Shown: piece after piece, positions 40,553 through 48,331 of the stretch
How positions within the stretch are numbered: the stretch's first letter is position 1
Layout: the number at the start of each line of letters is the position of its first letter
Assembly: GCF_000348905.1 (NCBI RefSeq)
Contig: NZ_AOFT01000011.1
Coordinates: 33,211 to 97,210, forward strand
DNA: 64,000 nucleotides
From: Bhargavaea cecembensis DSE10
GTDB lineage: Bacteria > Bacillota > Bacilli > Bacillales_A > Planococcaceae
Reading direction: 5' to 3'
Translations under genes and position numbers: made by a program
Notes under the pieces: model-generated
What the model was told of the DNA's origin: nothing
Seen by the model: the letters and a program-made list of their open reading frames with translations, nothing else
Database searches by the model: none

Positions 40553-40730
40553 CTATGCATTAAGAAGCCGGTGGCTCGCTTCTTCATTGCCTGCTTCAGG
40601 GATCGAGTCCTTGCAGGCAAGCGGCTGAATCACCTTCGGGGTCTGGCGTAGCCGCCCAGGAACTACACCGAGATGCTTTGCTCCTTCAATAAAGTGCACA
40701 TCAAAAAATTCATTGGAGTGATAGTTTACT
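40553..40730 (-). other. GC-rich structured segment, possible RNA or gene remnant
   Basis: A GC-rich stretch inside AT-rich surroundings. It folds into two adjacent hairpins: TTGCCTGC/GCAGGCAA (40,588-40,625, with inner AGGGA/TCC pairing) and GCGGCT/AGCCGC (about 40,621-40,655). The minus strand has an open frame (KHLGVVPGRLRQTPKVIQP and onward), but its start lies in the neighbouring gene and it has no ribosome site. Such frames are seen over the 3' RNA ends of IS605/TnpB-type elements; that reading is a guess. No tnpB is present. Confidence 0.3.
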
Positions 40731-40988
40731 GTGAAATGTATAAAGTGCGGTATCTTCTTTAGTCCCACAGACATAATTGAGTTTCCGATAGGACAAGAAC
40801 CCATATGTGATACTTGTTGCATAGACGACAGCTACTATCTAATAGAGTCCTGTCAAACTACCTGGGTTGTTAAGGGTGAGAGTTTTACTTCAGCTCTCGA
40901 AAAGTGGGAGGACTTGAATGCGTCAATTTCATTTAACTTAAATAAAGATTTAAGAATAAAGAAAATTGATGTGTTTATTGAGGCATAA
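40731..40988 (+). CDS. Small zinc-ribbon-like protein of unknown function
   Basis: An 85-residue frame from GTG 40,731, with GGAGTG 11-12 bases upstream. Two CxxC pairs (KCIKCGIFF and ICDTCCIDD) in the first 30 residues form a likely zinc ribbon. The remainder (WVVKGESFTSALEKWEDLNA, SISFNLNKDLRIKKIDVFIE) is alpha/beta without recognised family. It is AT-rich like the rest of the cargo and stands alone between two remnants. Confidence 0.5.
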   Translation: MKCIKCGIFFSPTDIIEFPIGQEPICDTCCIDDSYYLIESCQTTWVVKGESFTSALEKWEDLNASISFNLNKDLRIKKIDVFIEA

Positions 40989-41006
40989 TAAATAATGTTA
41001 GTTTCG

Positions 41007-41176
41007 TTGTTCAGGACAACGACTGTGATATCGAATCCGTACCGATGTCGGTCATAAGATCCGGAGCACCATCTAGAGCCCTCCGTCACCGACAATCGCG
41101 CTACTTGTTTGTCCGGGTTTACCAGTTTTGCGATTGCAGCAGGCAGGCCGGAGCCCATCGTCCGCCAGTAGCCAGA
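41007..41176 (-). pseudogene. Fragment B of the ThDP-dependent enzyme gene
   Basis: On the minus strand it matches positions about 46,165-46,338 of the intact gene, covering the ThDP-binding GDGG region up to the WRTMG codons. Many indels are present. It ends at the same codons as fragment A and is joined directly, within a few bases, to an rlmCD fragment pointing the other way. Confidence 0.8.
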
Positions 41177-41178
41177 GC

Positions 41179-41621
41179 GGAATAACTGTCATAGACGCCT
41201 ACTGCGGCATCGGCAAGATTTCGCTTTTCCTCGCGAAGAAAGCGAAGGAAGTATACGGCGTCGAAATCGTCCCTCAGGCGACGAAGACGCCAAGCGCAAC
41301 GCCAAGGTGAACGGCTTCACGAACACCCGATTCGAAGCCGGAGCGGCCGAAGACGTTATCCCGCGCTGGTACAAGGAAAAACGGTTCGACGTCCTCGTCG
41401 TCGACCCGCCAAGGAAGGGCTGCGACGAGCACCTTCTCCGGACCATCCTCGAGTACCGCCCGAAGCGCCTCGTCTACGTCAGTTGCAACCCGGCCACCCT
41501 CGCCCGCGACCTCCGCATCCTGGAAGACGGCGGCTACAAAACGAAAGAAGTTCAGCCGGTGGACATGTTTCCGCAGTCGAGTCATGTGGAAGCTGTGACT
41601 TGGATGGAATTAAATCAATAA
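41179..41621 (+). pseudogene. 3' fragment B of rlmCD
   Basis: It matches the last about 147 codons of rlmCD (27,474-27,915), from [10 protein letters not shown] to the stop. [27 protein letters not shown] and [13 protein letters not shown] are all still readable. One missing base in the codons after EIVPQA shifts the frame. It has many silent differences from the intact gene, so it looks like a copy from a related strain or species rather than a fresh duplication. Without the N-terminal domains it cannot be active. Confidence 0.9.
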
Positions 41622-41630
41622 ATACTATGG

Positions 41631-41656
41631 CGAACTCCGGTTTGGAGTTCGTTTTT
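41631..41656 (+). terminator. Terminator after the rlmCD fragment
   Basis: CGAACTCC and GGAGTTCG pair perfectly around GGTTT and are followed by five T. It was probably the native rlmCD terminator of the donor, since the intact gene has only a weak hairpin at 27,916-27,935. Confidence 0.88.
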
Positions 41657-42055
41657 CATTACTTAATCACGAACAGAGTGCTGTGAAATTAAGAATCTTG
41701 CTAGAAAAGGGTTATAGAAGAGAGATTGAAGTAATGAAGATATTTGAAAAGATGATTACGGGTAAAATCATTAAAGTAACTGCGAAGAAGAGCTAGAACC
41801 TCAAGTGGAAACTTTGTTGCTATATTGGGACAGATAGAAGAAAAAGAATTAATTAATGGTTTCTCTCTTCAAATTGGTTGGTCCGTCTATTATTTATATG
41901 AGAAACGGGTAGTTTTATAAGAGGCGTACCGAATAAGTCTCAAACTAATCTTTTGCAGAGTGAATTCAACGGGTAAACTGAACTGGCCGATTAAACCGGA
42001 TATTCATATATGACTTGCCATTAGCACGTTTTCTATTTCTCTTAATAGTCAACGT
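41657..42055. other. AT-rich stretch without recognisable gene
   Basis: About 400 bases with only very short frames (for example MKIFEKMITGKIIKVTAKKS). I see no promoter, repeat or RNA fold that stands out. It is probably decayed sequence between two rlmCD fragments. Confidence 0.5.
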
Positions 42056-42237
42056 CACCTGGAACCGAAATTCAAGAAAAAGGGCGAGGTTCGAACTATC
42101 CGCAGCGTCGTGCCGGATGTGACATCGTCGTCAAGAACGTAACGCCCGGCAAACGAACGTCATTATGGGCGATGAAACGATTACACTCTACGGACCGCCC
42201 GTCATAACGGACAAAATCGGCCGCGTGACATTGGAAA
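42056..42237 (+). pseudogene. Internal fragment C of rlmCD
   Basis: It matches rlmCD at about 27,200-27,382 (RNRKFKKKDEVVELIRSV to DKIGGVTFE), with deletions that break the frame. It ends in the middle of the VTFE codons, where the IS3-like remnant begins. It covers sequence upstream of what fragment B retains. Confidence 0.85.
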
Positions 42238-42249
42238 AAATGTGTCAGG

Positions 42250-42437
42250 CGATTTGTTTGGGATCCAACCCAGCCTCCAGGAAGATTTCATAGGGAGTTT
42301 TACCTTCCTGATAGGCCTTCACTGCCTCCAGCTTGAATTATAGGCGCGTACTGGGTAGTCTTATCTGTCACATGGAGGACATTCGGATTGACCTCGAGTA
42401 ATCGGCGAATAGATTTACTAATGGGTTGGCGGCTCAT
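42250..42437 (-). mobile_element. IS3-like orfA remnant, copy C
   Basis: From ATG 42,437 (minus strand, after GGAGGAGAT) it reads MSRQPISKSIRRLLEVNPNV, LHVTDKTTQYAP, then after a frame shift FKLEAVKAYQEGKTPYEIFL and EAGLDPKQIA. This resembles the helix-turn-helix first frame of IS3-type transposases of Bacillales. Upstream on the same strand a CCCG-GTT-CGGG hairpin with a T run (about 42,484-42,504) shields it from read-through. Only the beginning of the element remains; no DDE part is found. A second copy of the same module is at 45,032-45,195. Confidence 0.5.
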
Positions 42438-42581
42438 CAAAATCTCCTCCGTTCAATATTGTGTTCAGTATTCTATTGACAACGCAAAAACCCCGAACCG
42501 GGACGTTTTTTAAGTGTCCGTAGTTAGGGGGTCAGTATCTTTCACTAACGTACTTATCTAAGATTATTGTTCTTAATTTCG

Positions 42582-43418
42582 TTATTGAACATTTCTAATT
42601 ATTTCTCCATCATTATTTATGAAGTAAGATTTAATGACTTTTACACCGTCGAAAAAACCGCCGCCATCTTCATATGTAAAACCCACTAATTCAGGTTTAT
42701 CGTCCCTACAAATGAATACTGGACCTCCACTTAGGCCACCAAGTCTTTTTAAGTCGCTTATCTCTTTAAGGCCTAATGCCTTTTTCCAATTCTCACGGCT
42801 AAACTTCACAATTAATCGTCTATCGGTTACATCCATAATTTCTTCATGTATGGCAGTATAATAAATTGAAGAGAACATTTCCTCATCTTCCCTGAAAATA
42901 CCAGGGAAGCCGGCTATATATACTTGATCTCCAATCTCACTTTCTGAAGGAGGCCATGACTCAGGAGTGAAAAACATCTTACCTGTATCCTCCAAGTCCT
43001 TATTTAAACTCTCTGATAAATCTATTACCGCAAGATCCAAATCGTCATCGATACTTACTATTTTTTCTTCGATATTATATACTTCGACACTCCCTATTAG
43101 TAAGCGCTTTGCCTCAATAGCCCCTTTAATAACATGAGCATTAGTTATCAAAAAGTCTCTATTTAACCTAAGTAAACAACCAGAGCCGTTATTTCTTTCT
43201 TCAGTACCAAATACAATAGAGACCGTAAAATTTTTAAAATAGGTTACAAAGATTTCTCCGTATCCAGCCTCTCTATAACGTCCTTTGTGTAATTGGTTCG
43301 AATAATGTTTAATTGAATCAATTAATTCCTTAATATAAACCTGTTTCTTTTCTGTACTTTCCTCATCATACACTTTTTCCAATGCATTTATTAAAGAACT
43401 TTCAAAAGAACCTACCAT
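42582..43418 (-). CDS. Trypsin-like serine protease
   Basis: A 278-residue protein without signal peptide. Residues about 45-260 form a trypsin-like peptidase domain with a full triad: His in FLITNAHVIKG, Asp in DDDLDLAVIDL, and Ser in RLGGLSGGPVFI. The 45-residue N-terminal extension is helical (SSLINALEKVYDEESTEKKQ). No PDZ or membrane span is present, so it is probably cytosolic, like Trypsin_2 proteins found in bacterial defence operons. It lies 188 bases downstream of the PLD-like gene on the same strand. The AT-rich composition marks it as cargo. A pairing with the PLD-like protein is inference. Confidence 0.85.
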   Translation of the reverse strand: MVGSFESSLINALEKVYDEESTEKKQVYIKELIDSIKHYSNQLHKGRYREAGYGEIFVTYFKNFTVSIVFGTEERNNGSGCLLRLNRDFLITNAHVIKGAIEAKRLLIGSVEVYNIEEKIVSIDDDLDLAVIDLSESLNKDLEDTGKMFFTPESWPPSESEIGDQVYIAGFPGIFREDEEMFSSIYYTAIHEEIMDVTDRRLIVKFSRENWKKALGLKEISDLKRLGGLSGGPVFICRDDKPELVGFTYEDGGGFFDGVKVIKSYFINNDGEIIRNVQ

Positions 43419-43606
43419 GCTAAAACCCCCATGTTTTATAAATCAAGTAATGAGTTAGGTGAATTATTCGATAATAATTACAGTGGTCCTCTTATCGTAC
43501 TTTAAAGAAAACCCCTTCTTAAACCAACCATTGGTGAGGGGAACATTGCGCTTTTAATTAAAAATGTATCTATGATACCTAAAGTAGATACATAAAACTA
43601 TTTTTA

Positions 43607-44476
43607 TTATGTAATGCGTTGGAAGCTTATAGCTCCATTTTTCTCGTACATTGCTTTCAGTAAGTTAATTGCTCCGGGGATCCATTCTAACAGATGAACT
43701 AAGCTCTGTTCGAAGCCTTGCCATTCTCCGTCACATATTTCATGATAGGTACCTTTCCAATCATAATCAGAATGATAAAAGAGTCTAAACCTTCGGTAAA
43801 ATCTTGAGCTCATTGATAATTCCTTAACTATATAATGGATAGTTAAAAACTCTTCGTTGTATTGCTCTTGACATAGTTTATCCTTATTTTGTATATATTG
43901 ATGGTATATCTTTTTTAATTGTTGTTCAAGTTGTCTTAAACTAACTATATCCAAGGTTGGAGCATCTATTACTAATCTAGATTCCATAGATAGTTTATCA
44001 AAAAAGACGTTCTCTTTATATTTCAATATTTGTTCTTCATCCCAAAACAGTAATCCGCATTCATGGTTATTATTGCTCCCAAAACTAAAGTTAGCCGAAC
44101 CAATATAAGCAATTTTGTCAGTCAAAATACACTTCACATGATTATTAGGTAAATTTAGTACGGTTATAAGTTGTTGAAATTCTTCAGACGGCTTAGCATT
44201 TTTATTGTTAGTTTGAATTTGATAAATTAGCCGTACATCTATCCCTGAATTTGCTGCATTAATTAAAAATTGATGCATAGTAGGTATCTGGGAAGGATAG
44301 TAACCTTTATCTTCGAAATTAAAGTTATAAGTCGATATGTATAGAAAAGTGGCTTCTTCTAAAATATGTTCGGGTGTAAATATCTCTGAAATTAGATTAT
44401 CACCCTTATGATATAACAAATAGGATTTTTCACTTATAGAAACTCCTGGATTTTTTAAAAACGTTCTCCAAGTCAT
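43607..44476 (-). CDS. PLD-like (HKD) domain protein
   Basis: A 289-residue protein with one phospholipase D-type catalytic motif, HVKCILTDKIAYIGSANFS (HxK, D, GSxN) near residue 113. An N-terminal beta/alpha half follows the PLD fold (EEATFLYISTYNF, GIDVRLIYQIQTN). The C-terminal 140 residues are helical and unrecognised (LEQQLKKIYHQYIQNKDKL, RFRLFYHSDYDW). A single HKD means it would have to dimerise to act, as the nuclease BfiI and Nuc do. It could be a nuclease or a phospholipase. It precedes the protease gene in the direction of transcription. Confidence 0.82.
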   Translation of the reverse strand: MTWRTFLKNPGVSISEKSYLLYHKGDNLISEIFTPEHILEEATFLYISTYNFNFEDKGYYPSQIPTMHQFLINAANSGIDVRLIYQIQTNNKNAKPSEEFQQLITVLNLPNNHVKCILTDKIAYIGSANFSFGSNNNHECGLLFWDEEQILKYKENVFFDKLSMESRLVIDAPTLDIVSLRQLEQQLKKIYHQYIQNKDKLCQEQYNEEFLTIHYIVKELSMSSRFYRRFRLFYHSDYDWKGTYHEICDGEWQGFEQSLVHLLEWIPGAINLLKAMYEKNGAISFQRIT

Positions 44477-44681
44477 TTTATTCCCCCCCTAAAAATAAAG
44501 TCTAAATTTAACTGTATCATAATAATTGGGAAATTAACTACATAATGATCACATACTTCGCTTAAAAAATTAAAATGTTTATTGGGAGTTCCATTTAAAT
44601 ACTTAGGACTATCTTAGCTCCGGATGAATCAAGATATATTTTTGAGTAGCATGAATTACTAAATGGGGGATTATTAAGACG

Positions 44682-44952
44682 AGAAGGATTTGGTATCGAT
44701 GGTTATCTTCGTCACCCGAAAACGCAAACTCCCGTAGAAGGGCGCTGTAGTCGACCTCATCCCTGGCGTGGTGCTAGACGTCACATCCATCGTCGAAACG
44801 TCATCGACCGAATGACGAACGTATCATGGGCGACGTGACGATACCGCTCTACGCACCAAGTGTCATCACCGACACGATCGGTGGCGTCACATTCGAAATC
44901 TTGGCCCGTTCGTTCTACGAGATCGACCATACCGAAGTTCTCTACTCGCAGG
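44682..44952 (+). pseudogene. Internal fragment D of rlmCD
   Basis: It matches rlmCD at about 27,170-27,452, from the ETMVVLVTRNRK codons to EVLYSQ. Frameshifts and small deletions are present. A short frame (MGDVTIPLYAPSVITDTIGG) survives but has no start signal. It overlaps the region of fragment C, so the two are independent copies. The 205 bases before it (44,477-44,681) hold nothing I recognise. Confidence 0.85.
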
Positions 44953-45031
44953 GTGGGCAAATTTCCCGTACCACCGGACGCTTAGAGAATACTGCCTCGG
45001 CGAACAGAGCGCACTCGGAGAACCGCAGTTG

Positions 45032-45195
45032 AGAAAGATTTCATACGGCAACATACTTTCGTGAAAGGCCTTAACGGTCCCTCAATTTGAATTCCGGTAC
45101 GTACTGTATTGCCTTATCTCCATCACATAAAGGACATTTGGATTGTCTTCGAGAAGTCGGCGAATAGGCTTGCGAATAGGTTTGCGGCTCTTCAA
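45032..45195 (-). mobile_element. IS3-like orfA remnant, copy D
   Basis: The minus strand from TTG 45,195 reads LKSRKPIRKPIRRLLEDNPN, then VLYV, and in a shifted frame DKAIQYVPEFKL and PYEIF. It is the same sequence family as the remnant at 42,250-42,437, also placed just after an rlmCD fragment and also followed upstream by an AACGCAAAGACCCGAACCGGG-type hairpin. The order and orientation of the two modules are identical. Confidence 0.5.
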
Positions 45196-45364
45196 AATCT
45201 CCTCTGTTCAACTTTTGCGTCCTGTATAACGAGGTTTTTAATAACGCAAAGACCCGAACCGGGACTTTATTAAAGTATCCGCAGTTCGGGGTGCAGTTCA
45301 TTATATCAATAGCTTTATTTTTTTAACCTGAAATAAGAATCGTGAGCAATCGATAATTAACTAC

Positions 45365-45706
45365 TTAATCACAATTCTTTATAATCGGGTAAATAAACTT
45401 CCTGGAACAGTTCATAAAGTCCTCCCAACAACTTTCATGTATTCCAATTCTGCCTGGCAAATAATTCGGTCTACTGTCAGTAAAATAGTGAGATACAAAA
45501 CAATAGGTATGGCAGGACCCATGCATCGTATTTCTATCATTATTTATTACAATGTAGTGACCCCCGCCGTACTCGTTACGTCCCCATCCCTCCCCGTGAA
45601 AATCAACAGGAGGTTGAATTACAGTTATGTGATACTTCCCTTTCTCACCTTCCATAACAAAGTGGTGAAAGTTTTCTTTCTGATTGTGTTCAACCAACCT
45701 AACCAT
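45365..45706 (-). CDS. Small His-rich protein of unknown function
   Basis: A 113-residue protein with an excellent ribosome site (AAAGGAGGAAATTC) before its ATG. It is rich in His, Cys, Tyr and Gly. Notable stretches are YHITVIQPPVDFHGEGWGRN, GGGHYIVINND, MHGSCHTYCFVSHYF and IHESCWEDFMNC. Clustered His and Cys suggest metal binding, but I recognise no family. It is convergent with nothing and stands between the second rlmCD/IS module and the intact ThDP enzyme gene. Confidence 0.6.
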   Translation of the reverse strand: MVRLVEHNQKENFHHFVMEGEKGKYHITVIQPPVDFHGEGWGRNEYGGGHYIVINNDRNTMHGSCHTYCFVSHYFTDSRPNYLPGRIGIHESCWEDFMNCSRKFIYPIIKNCD

Positions 45707-45884
45707 GAATTTCCTCCTTTAATTTTCATCCCCCTATTGTATGATTGTTCAAAGATCAATAGGAATAAAAAGGGCGCTCCAATAACAACACTTAGGAAAA
45801 TAAAACACTGATCACTCCCATATTGAGATCACCCTATATCGGTCTTAATAATCCGCTTAACCAATAGGCCCTAAACAACCACTT

Positions 45885-45924
45885 AAAAACACTACTGAGG
45901 ATGCTTACATCCACAGTAGTGTTT
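45885..45924 (-). terminator. Terminator of the ThDP-dependent enzyme gene
   Basis: AACACTACTGTGGATG and CATCCTCAGTAGTGTT (minus strand) form a long stem with one mismatch around TAAG and are followed by TTTTAAG. It starts 10 bases after the stop codon. Confidence 0.85.
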
Positions 45925-45934
45925 TACATTCCAA

Positions 45935-47551
45935 TTATTCAGTCTCAGGGAAAAACACCTGAGCTGTAGGGATATCAACGAGCGACGGACCACTTGTTTG
46001 GAGTGCCTCCTCCAACACCGATTCAAGCTCTGCATCCGACTCAGGCCGGAACCCTTTCCATCCGCAGGCTTCTGCAAGCTTGACGAAGTCTGGGTTGGTG
46101 AGGTCGGTCCCGATGTCTTTTGTCCCCATTACATCGATTTTGTCTTTCTCCATCTGCAGGGATTCGTTGTTTAGGACCACGACTGTGATGTCGAGTCCGT
46201 ACCGGATGGCGGTCATAAGGTCCGCGAGCACCATTTGGAGTCCGCCGTCACCGACAATTGCGACGACCTGTTTGTCCGGATGGATCAGTTTGGCTGTCAT
46301 TGCGGCGGGAAGGCCGAAGCCCATGGTCCGCCAGTAGCCGGAGAATACGGTTTTCTGATTGGTCTGCCGGAAGTTGCGGTTCGTCCAGACCGTGTTGTCT
46401 CCGGTATCCAGCGCGAGGATGGCGTCGGGTGCAACGGTTTTGTCGAGCGCACGGATGATCCGGGAGGGGTGTATCGGGTACCCTTCGGAATTGCCTTCCT
46501 CTTCATTTTGACGTGCCCATTTTTCTTTGACTTCCTGACAGCGGCTGACCCAGTCATCGGAACGGGAGAAGCCTTCAAGGTGCTCATTTAATAAAGGAAG
46601 GACCTCTTCCGTGGTACCGACGATTCCCAGTTCAACTGGAATGTTCTTTTCGACCTGGTTGAAGTGGGGGTCAATTTGGATCACCTGCGCATTGGTAGGC
46701 ACATGCCCTTCCGGCCACCAGGTGGTTCCTGCAAGAAGCACGACATCGGCTTCCTTAAATAGCTCGGCAGCAAACGGATTGCCGCCTTCACCGATTCCTT
46801 GCAGCATCAGCGGGGCGGATTCCTCAATCAGCCCTTTGCCGCCGAGGCTTGCCAGGATGCCGGCGCCCCATGACGCGGCCAGTTTCTGAAGCTCTTCTGC
46901 GGTTCCGGCGGCCCCGGAACCGGCCAGAATCATCGGCCGTTTTGCTGATTTCATGATGCTCGCCGCCTTTTCCAGGCTTTCTGTCGTAAAGACAGTGGTG
47001 CCCTGAATGGCTTTGGCCAATGGTCGAGCTTTTTTCTTAGACTCCGCCATGAACAGATCTTTTGGCACGGACAGGTGGGTGACCGCCCGCTGTCTGAGCG
47101 AGGTGGCCACCGCTTTTTCAAGGAGATCGGCCGCCGCGTCCGGATTTGTCAGGTTCTCGGAATAGGCGACAAACGGCTTCACGAGATCCTGCTGGTTGAT
47201 GAACTGCGGAGTCGCTGTTCCGTATTTGTCAGTGGGTGCCTGTCCGGTGAGGGCAAGGACGGGGGCACGGTCTGCATGGGCATCACCCAGGCCATTAAGC
47301 AGGTTGGTCGCTCCAGGGCCCATCGTCGCCGTACAGACGCCCAGCCCTCCTGTCAGCTTCGCTTCGGCGGATGCCATGAAGGCCGCCGTCGACTCATGTT
47401 TGGTTGTAATGAACTGGATCTGGTCCTGTTTGGCCAGTGCGTCGATGAACCCGATCGTCGCATCACCGACGACTCCATAAATCCGTTTCACGCCGTACAA
47501 GGACAACTGCTCGAGCAGCAATTCTGCAACGGTTTGTTCTGTTTTCGCCAA
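45935..47551 (-). CDS. ThDP-dependent enzyme (pyruvate oxidase/acetolactate synthase-like, YdaP type)
   Basis: A 538-residue thiamine diphosphate enzyme. TTG 47,551 is chosen because AGGAGG lies seven bases upstream; that ribosome site is inside the longer open frame. The Pyr domain carries the catalytic Glu in TTKHESTAAFMASA; the FAD/NAD-type middle domain has PMILAGSGAAG; and the PP domain has VGDGGLQM...NNESLQ (GDGX motif with N). Together they fit the POX/ALS/YdaP family that decarboxylates pyruvate. Whether it makes acetate, acetyl phosphate or acetolactate is not decided. It is the intact parent of fragments A and B. Confidence 0.88.
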   Translation of the reverse strand: MAKTEQTVAELLLEQLSLYGVKRIYGVVGDATIGFIDALAKQDQIQFITTKHESTAAFMASAEAKLTGGLGVCTATMGPGATNLLNGLGDAHADRAPVLALTGQAPTDKYGTATPQFINQQDLVKPFVAYSENLTNPDAAADLLEKAVATSLRQRAVTHLSVPKDLFMAESKKKARPLAKAIQGTTVFTTESLEKAASIMKSAKRPMILAGSGAAGTAEELQKLAASWGAGILASLGGKGLIEESAPLMLQGIGEGGNPFAAELFKEADVVLLAGTTWWPEGHVPTNAQVIQIDPHFNQVEKNIPVELGIVGTTEEVLPLLNEHLEGFSRSDDWVSRCQEVKEKWARQNEEEGNSEGYPIHPSRIIRALDKTVAPDAILALDTGDNTVWTNRNFRQTNQKTVFSGYWRTMGFGLPAAMTAKLIHPDKQVVAIVGDGGLQMVLADLMTAIRYGLDITVVVLNNESLQMEKDKIDVMGTKDIGTDLTNPDFVKLAEACGWKGFRPESDAELESVLEEALQTSGPSLVDIPTAQVFFPETE

Positions 47552-47713
47552 AATGAACCTCCTAGTCGACTTCATTTTTACTACCATTAGTTCTTCCACT
47601 AACAGTTACCCGGCAAACTCACCCGCAAAATACAGAAATCCATTCTTCACAGATCCCGGAAAGTTTCCGTAAGCTACAGAAATAACGGAGAACTGATAAA
47701 GGGGACGGGAAAA

Positions 47714-48331
47714 GTGGTTGATTACGATCAACTCTGCAAACAATTTGCGCAGATTCTCAATGGTCAGGGCAAGTGGGAAAAAGGGGGATGTTCGGTTTCT
47801 TTCCATCGGACATTGAACACGACCGTACAAGGGAAAAAAAGCAACCGGGTTATGACGGCCAATGTGTCGTTCGAATCTCTCGATCAAACTGGCCGTACGT
47901 TGAATCTGGCGGAAGTTGCAGTTCTCCAGGAGGAAGTTCCAGTATTCATACGAACATTGTCGCAGTACGGGCTGATCGTCAGTGCGCTCCATAATCATTG
48001 GCTCTTCACAAATCCATTAGTCATGTATGTTCATATTCAGTCAGTTGAACCGCCTCTCGACTTTGCAAGAAAATTGGCGTATGCTTTCCGGTTTTTGAGC
48101 AGCCCTTTCTTGGCCACTAAGCTTTTGGTCATAAAGGCAGTCTTGCCGACAGATGATTTCGTAGACCGGATTTTTTTAATTAATTCCGCTATAATTGACC
48201 TAATGCTTTTATGTGAGAGGACTGGAGTAAGAAATGAAAGAGAATTTTTGGCGCAATTTGCCGCGTCCATTTTTTGTGCTTGCCCCGATGGAAGATGTGA
48301 CGGATGTGGTGTTCCGCCACGTCGTCGCTGA
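47714..48331 (+). CDS. DUF1259 domain protein with extended C-terminus
   Basis: A 205-codon frame starting with GTG 47,714. Residues about 5-135 match DUF1259: [55 protein letters not shown], and [20 protein letters not shown] with its conserved H-N-H-W. After [12 protein letters not shown] the rest does not resemble the family and the last 33 codons overlap the dus gene in another frame, so the frame probably passed its natural stop by mutation. The ribosome site (GGGGACGGGA) is modest. The function of the family is unknown. Confidence 0.75.
   Translation: MVDYDQLCKQFAQILNGQGKWEKGGCSVSFHRTLNTTVQGKKSNRVMTANVSFESLDQTGRTLNLAEVAVLQEEVPVFIRTLSQYGLIVSALHNHWLFTNPLVMYVHIQSVEPPLDFARKLAYAFRFLSSPFLATKLLVIKAVLPTDDFVDRIFLINSAIIDLMLLCERTGVRNEREFLAQFAASIFCACPDGRCDGCGVPPRRR

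Noticed and set aside
40553..40822. Protein gene of 89 codons on the minus strand
   Set aside because: Its start lies within the plus-strand zinc-ribbon gene, it has no ribosome site, and the GC-rich half folds into hairpins.
41179..41621. Functional second rlmCD
   Set aside because: Only the last third remains, with a frame shift, and the iron-sulphur and TRAM domains are missing.
44826..45032. Small plus-strand protein gene
   Set aside because: It is a surviving frame in rlmCD fragment D and lacks a start signal.
45071..45301. Minus-strand protein of 76 residues
   Set aside because: It reads the second IS3-like orfA remnant partly in the wrong frame.
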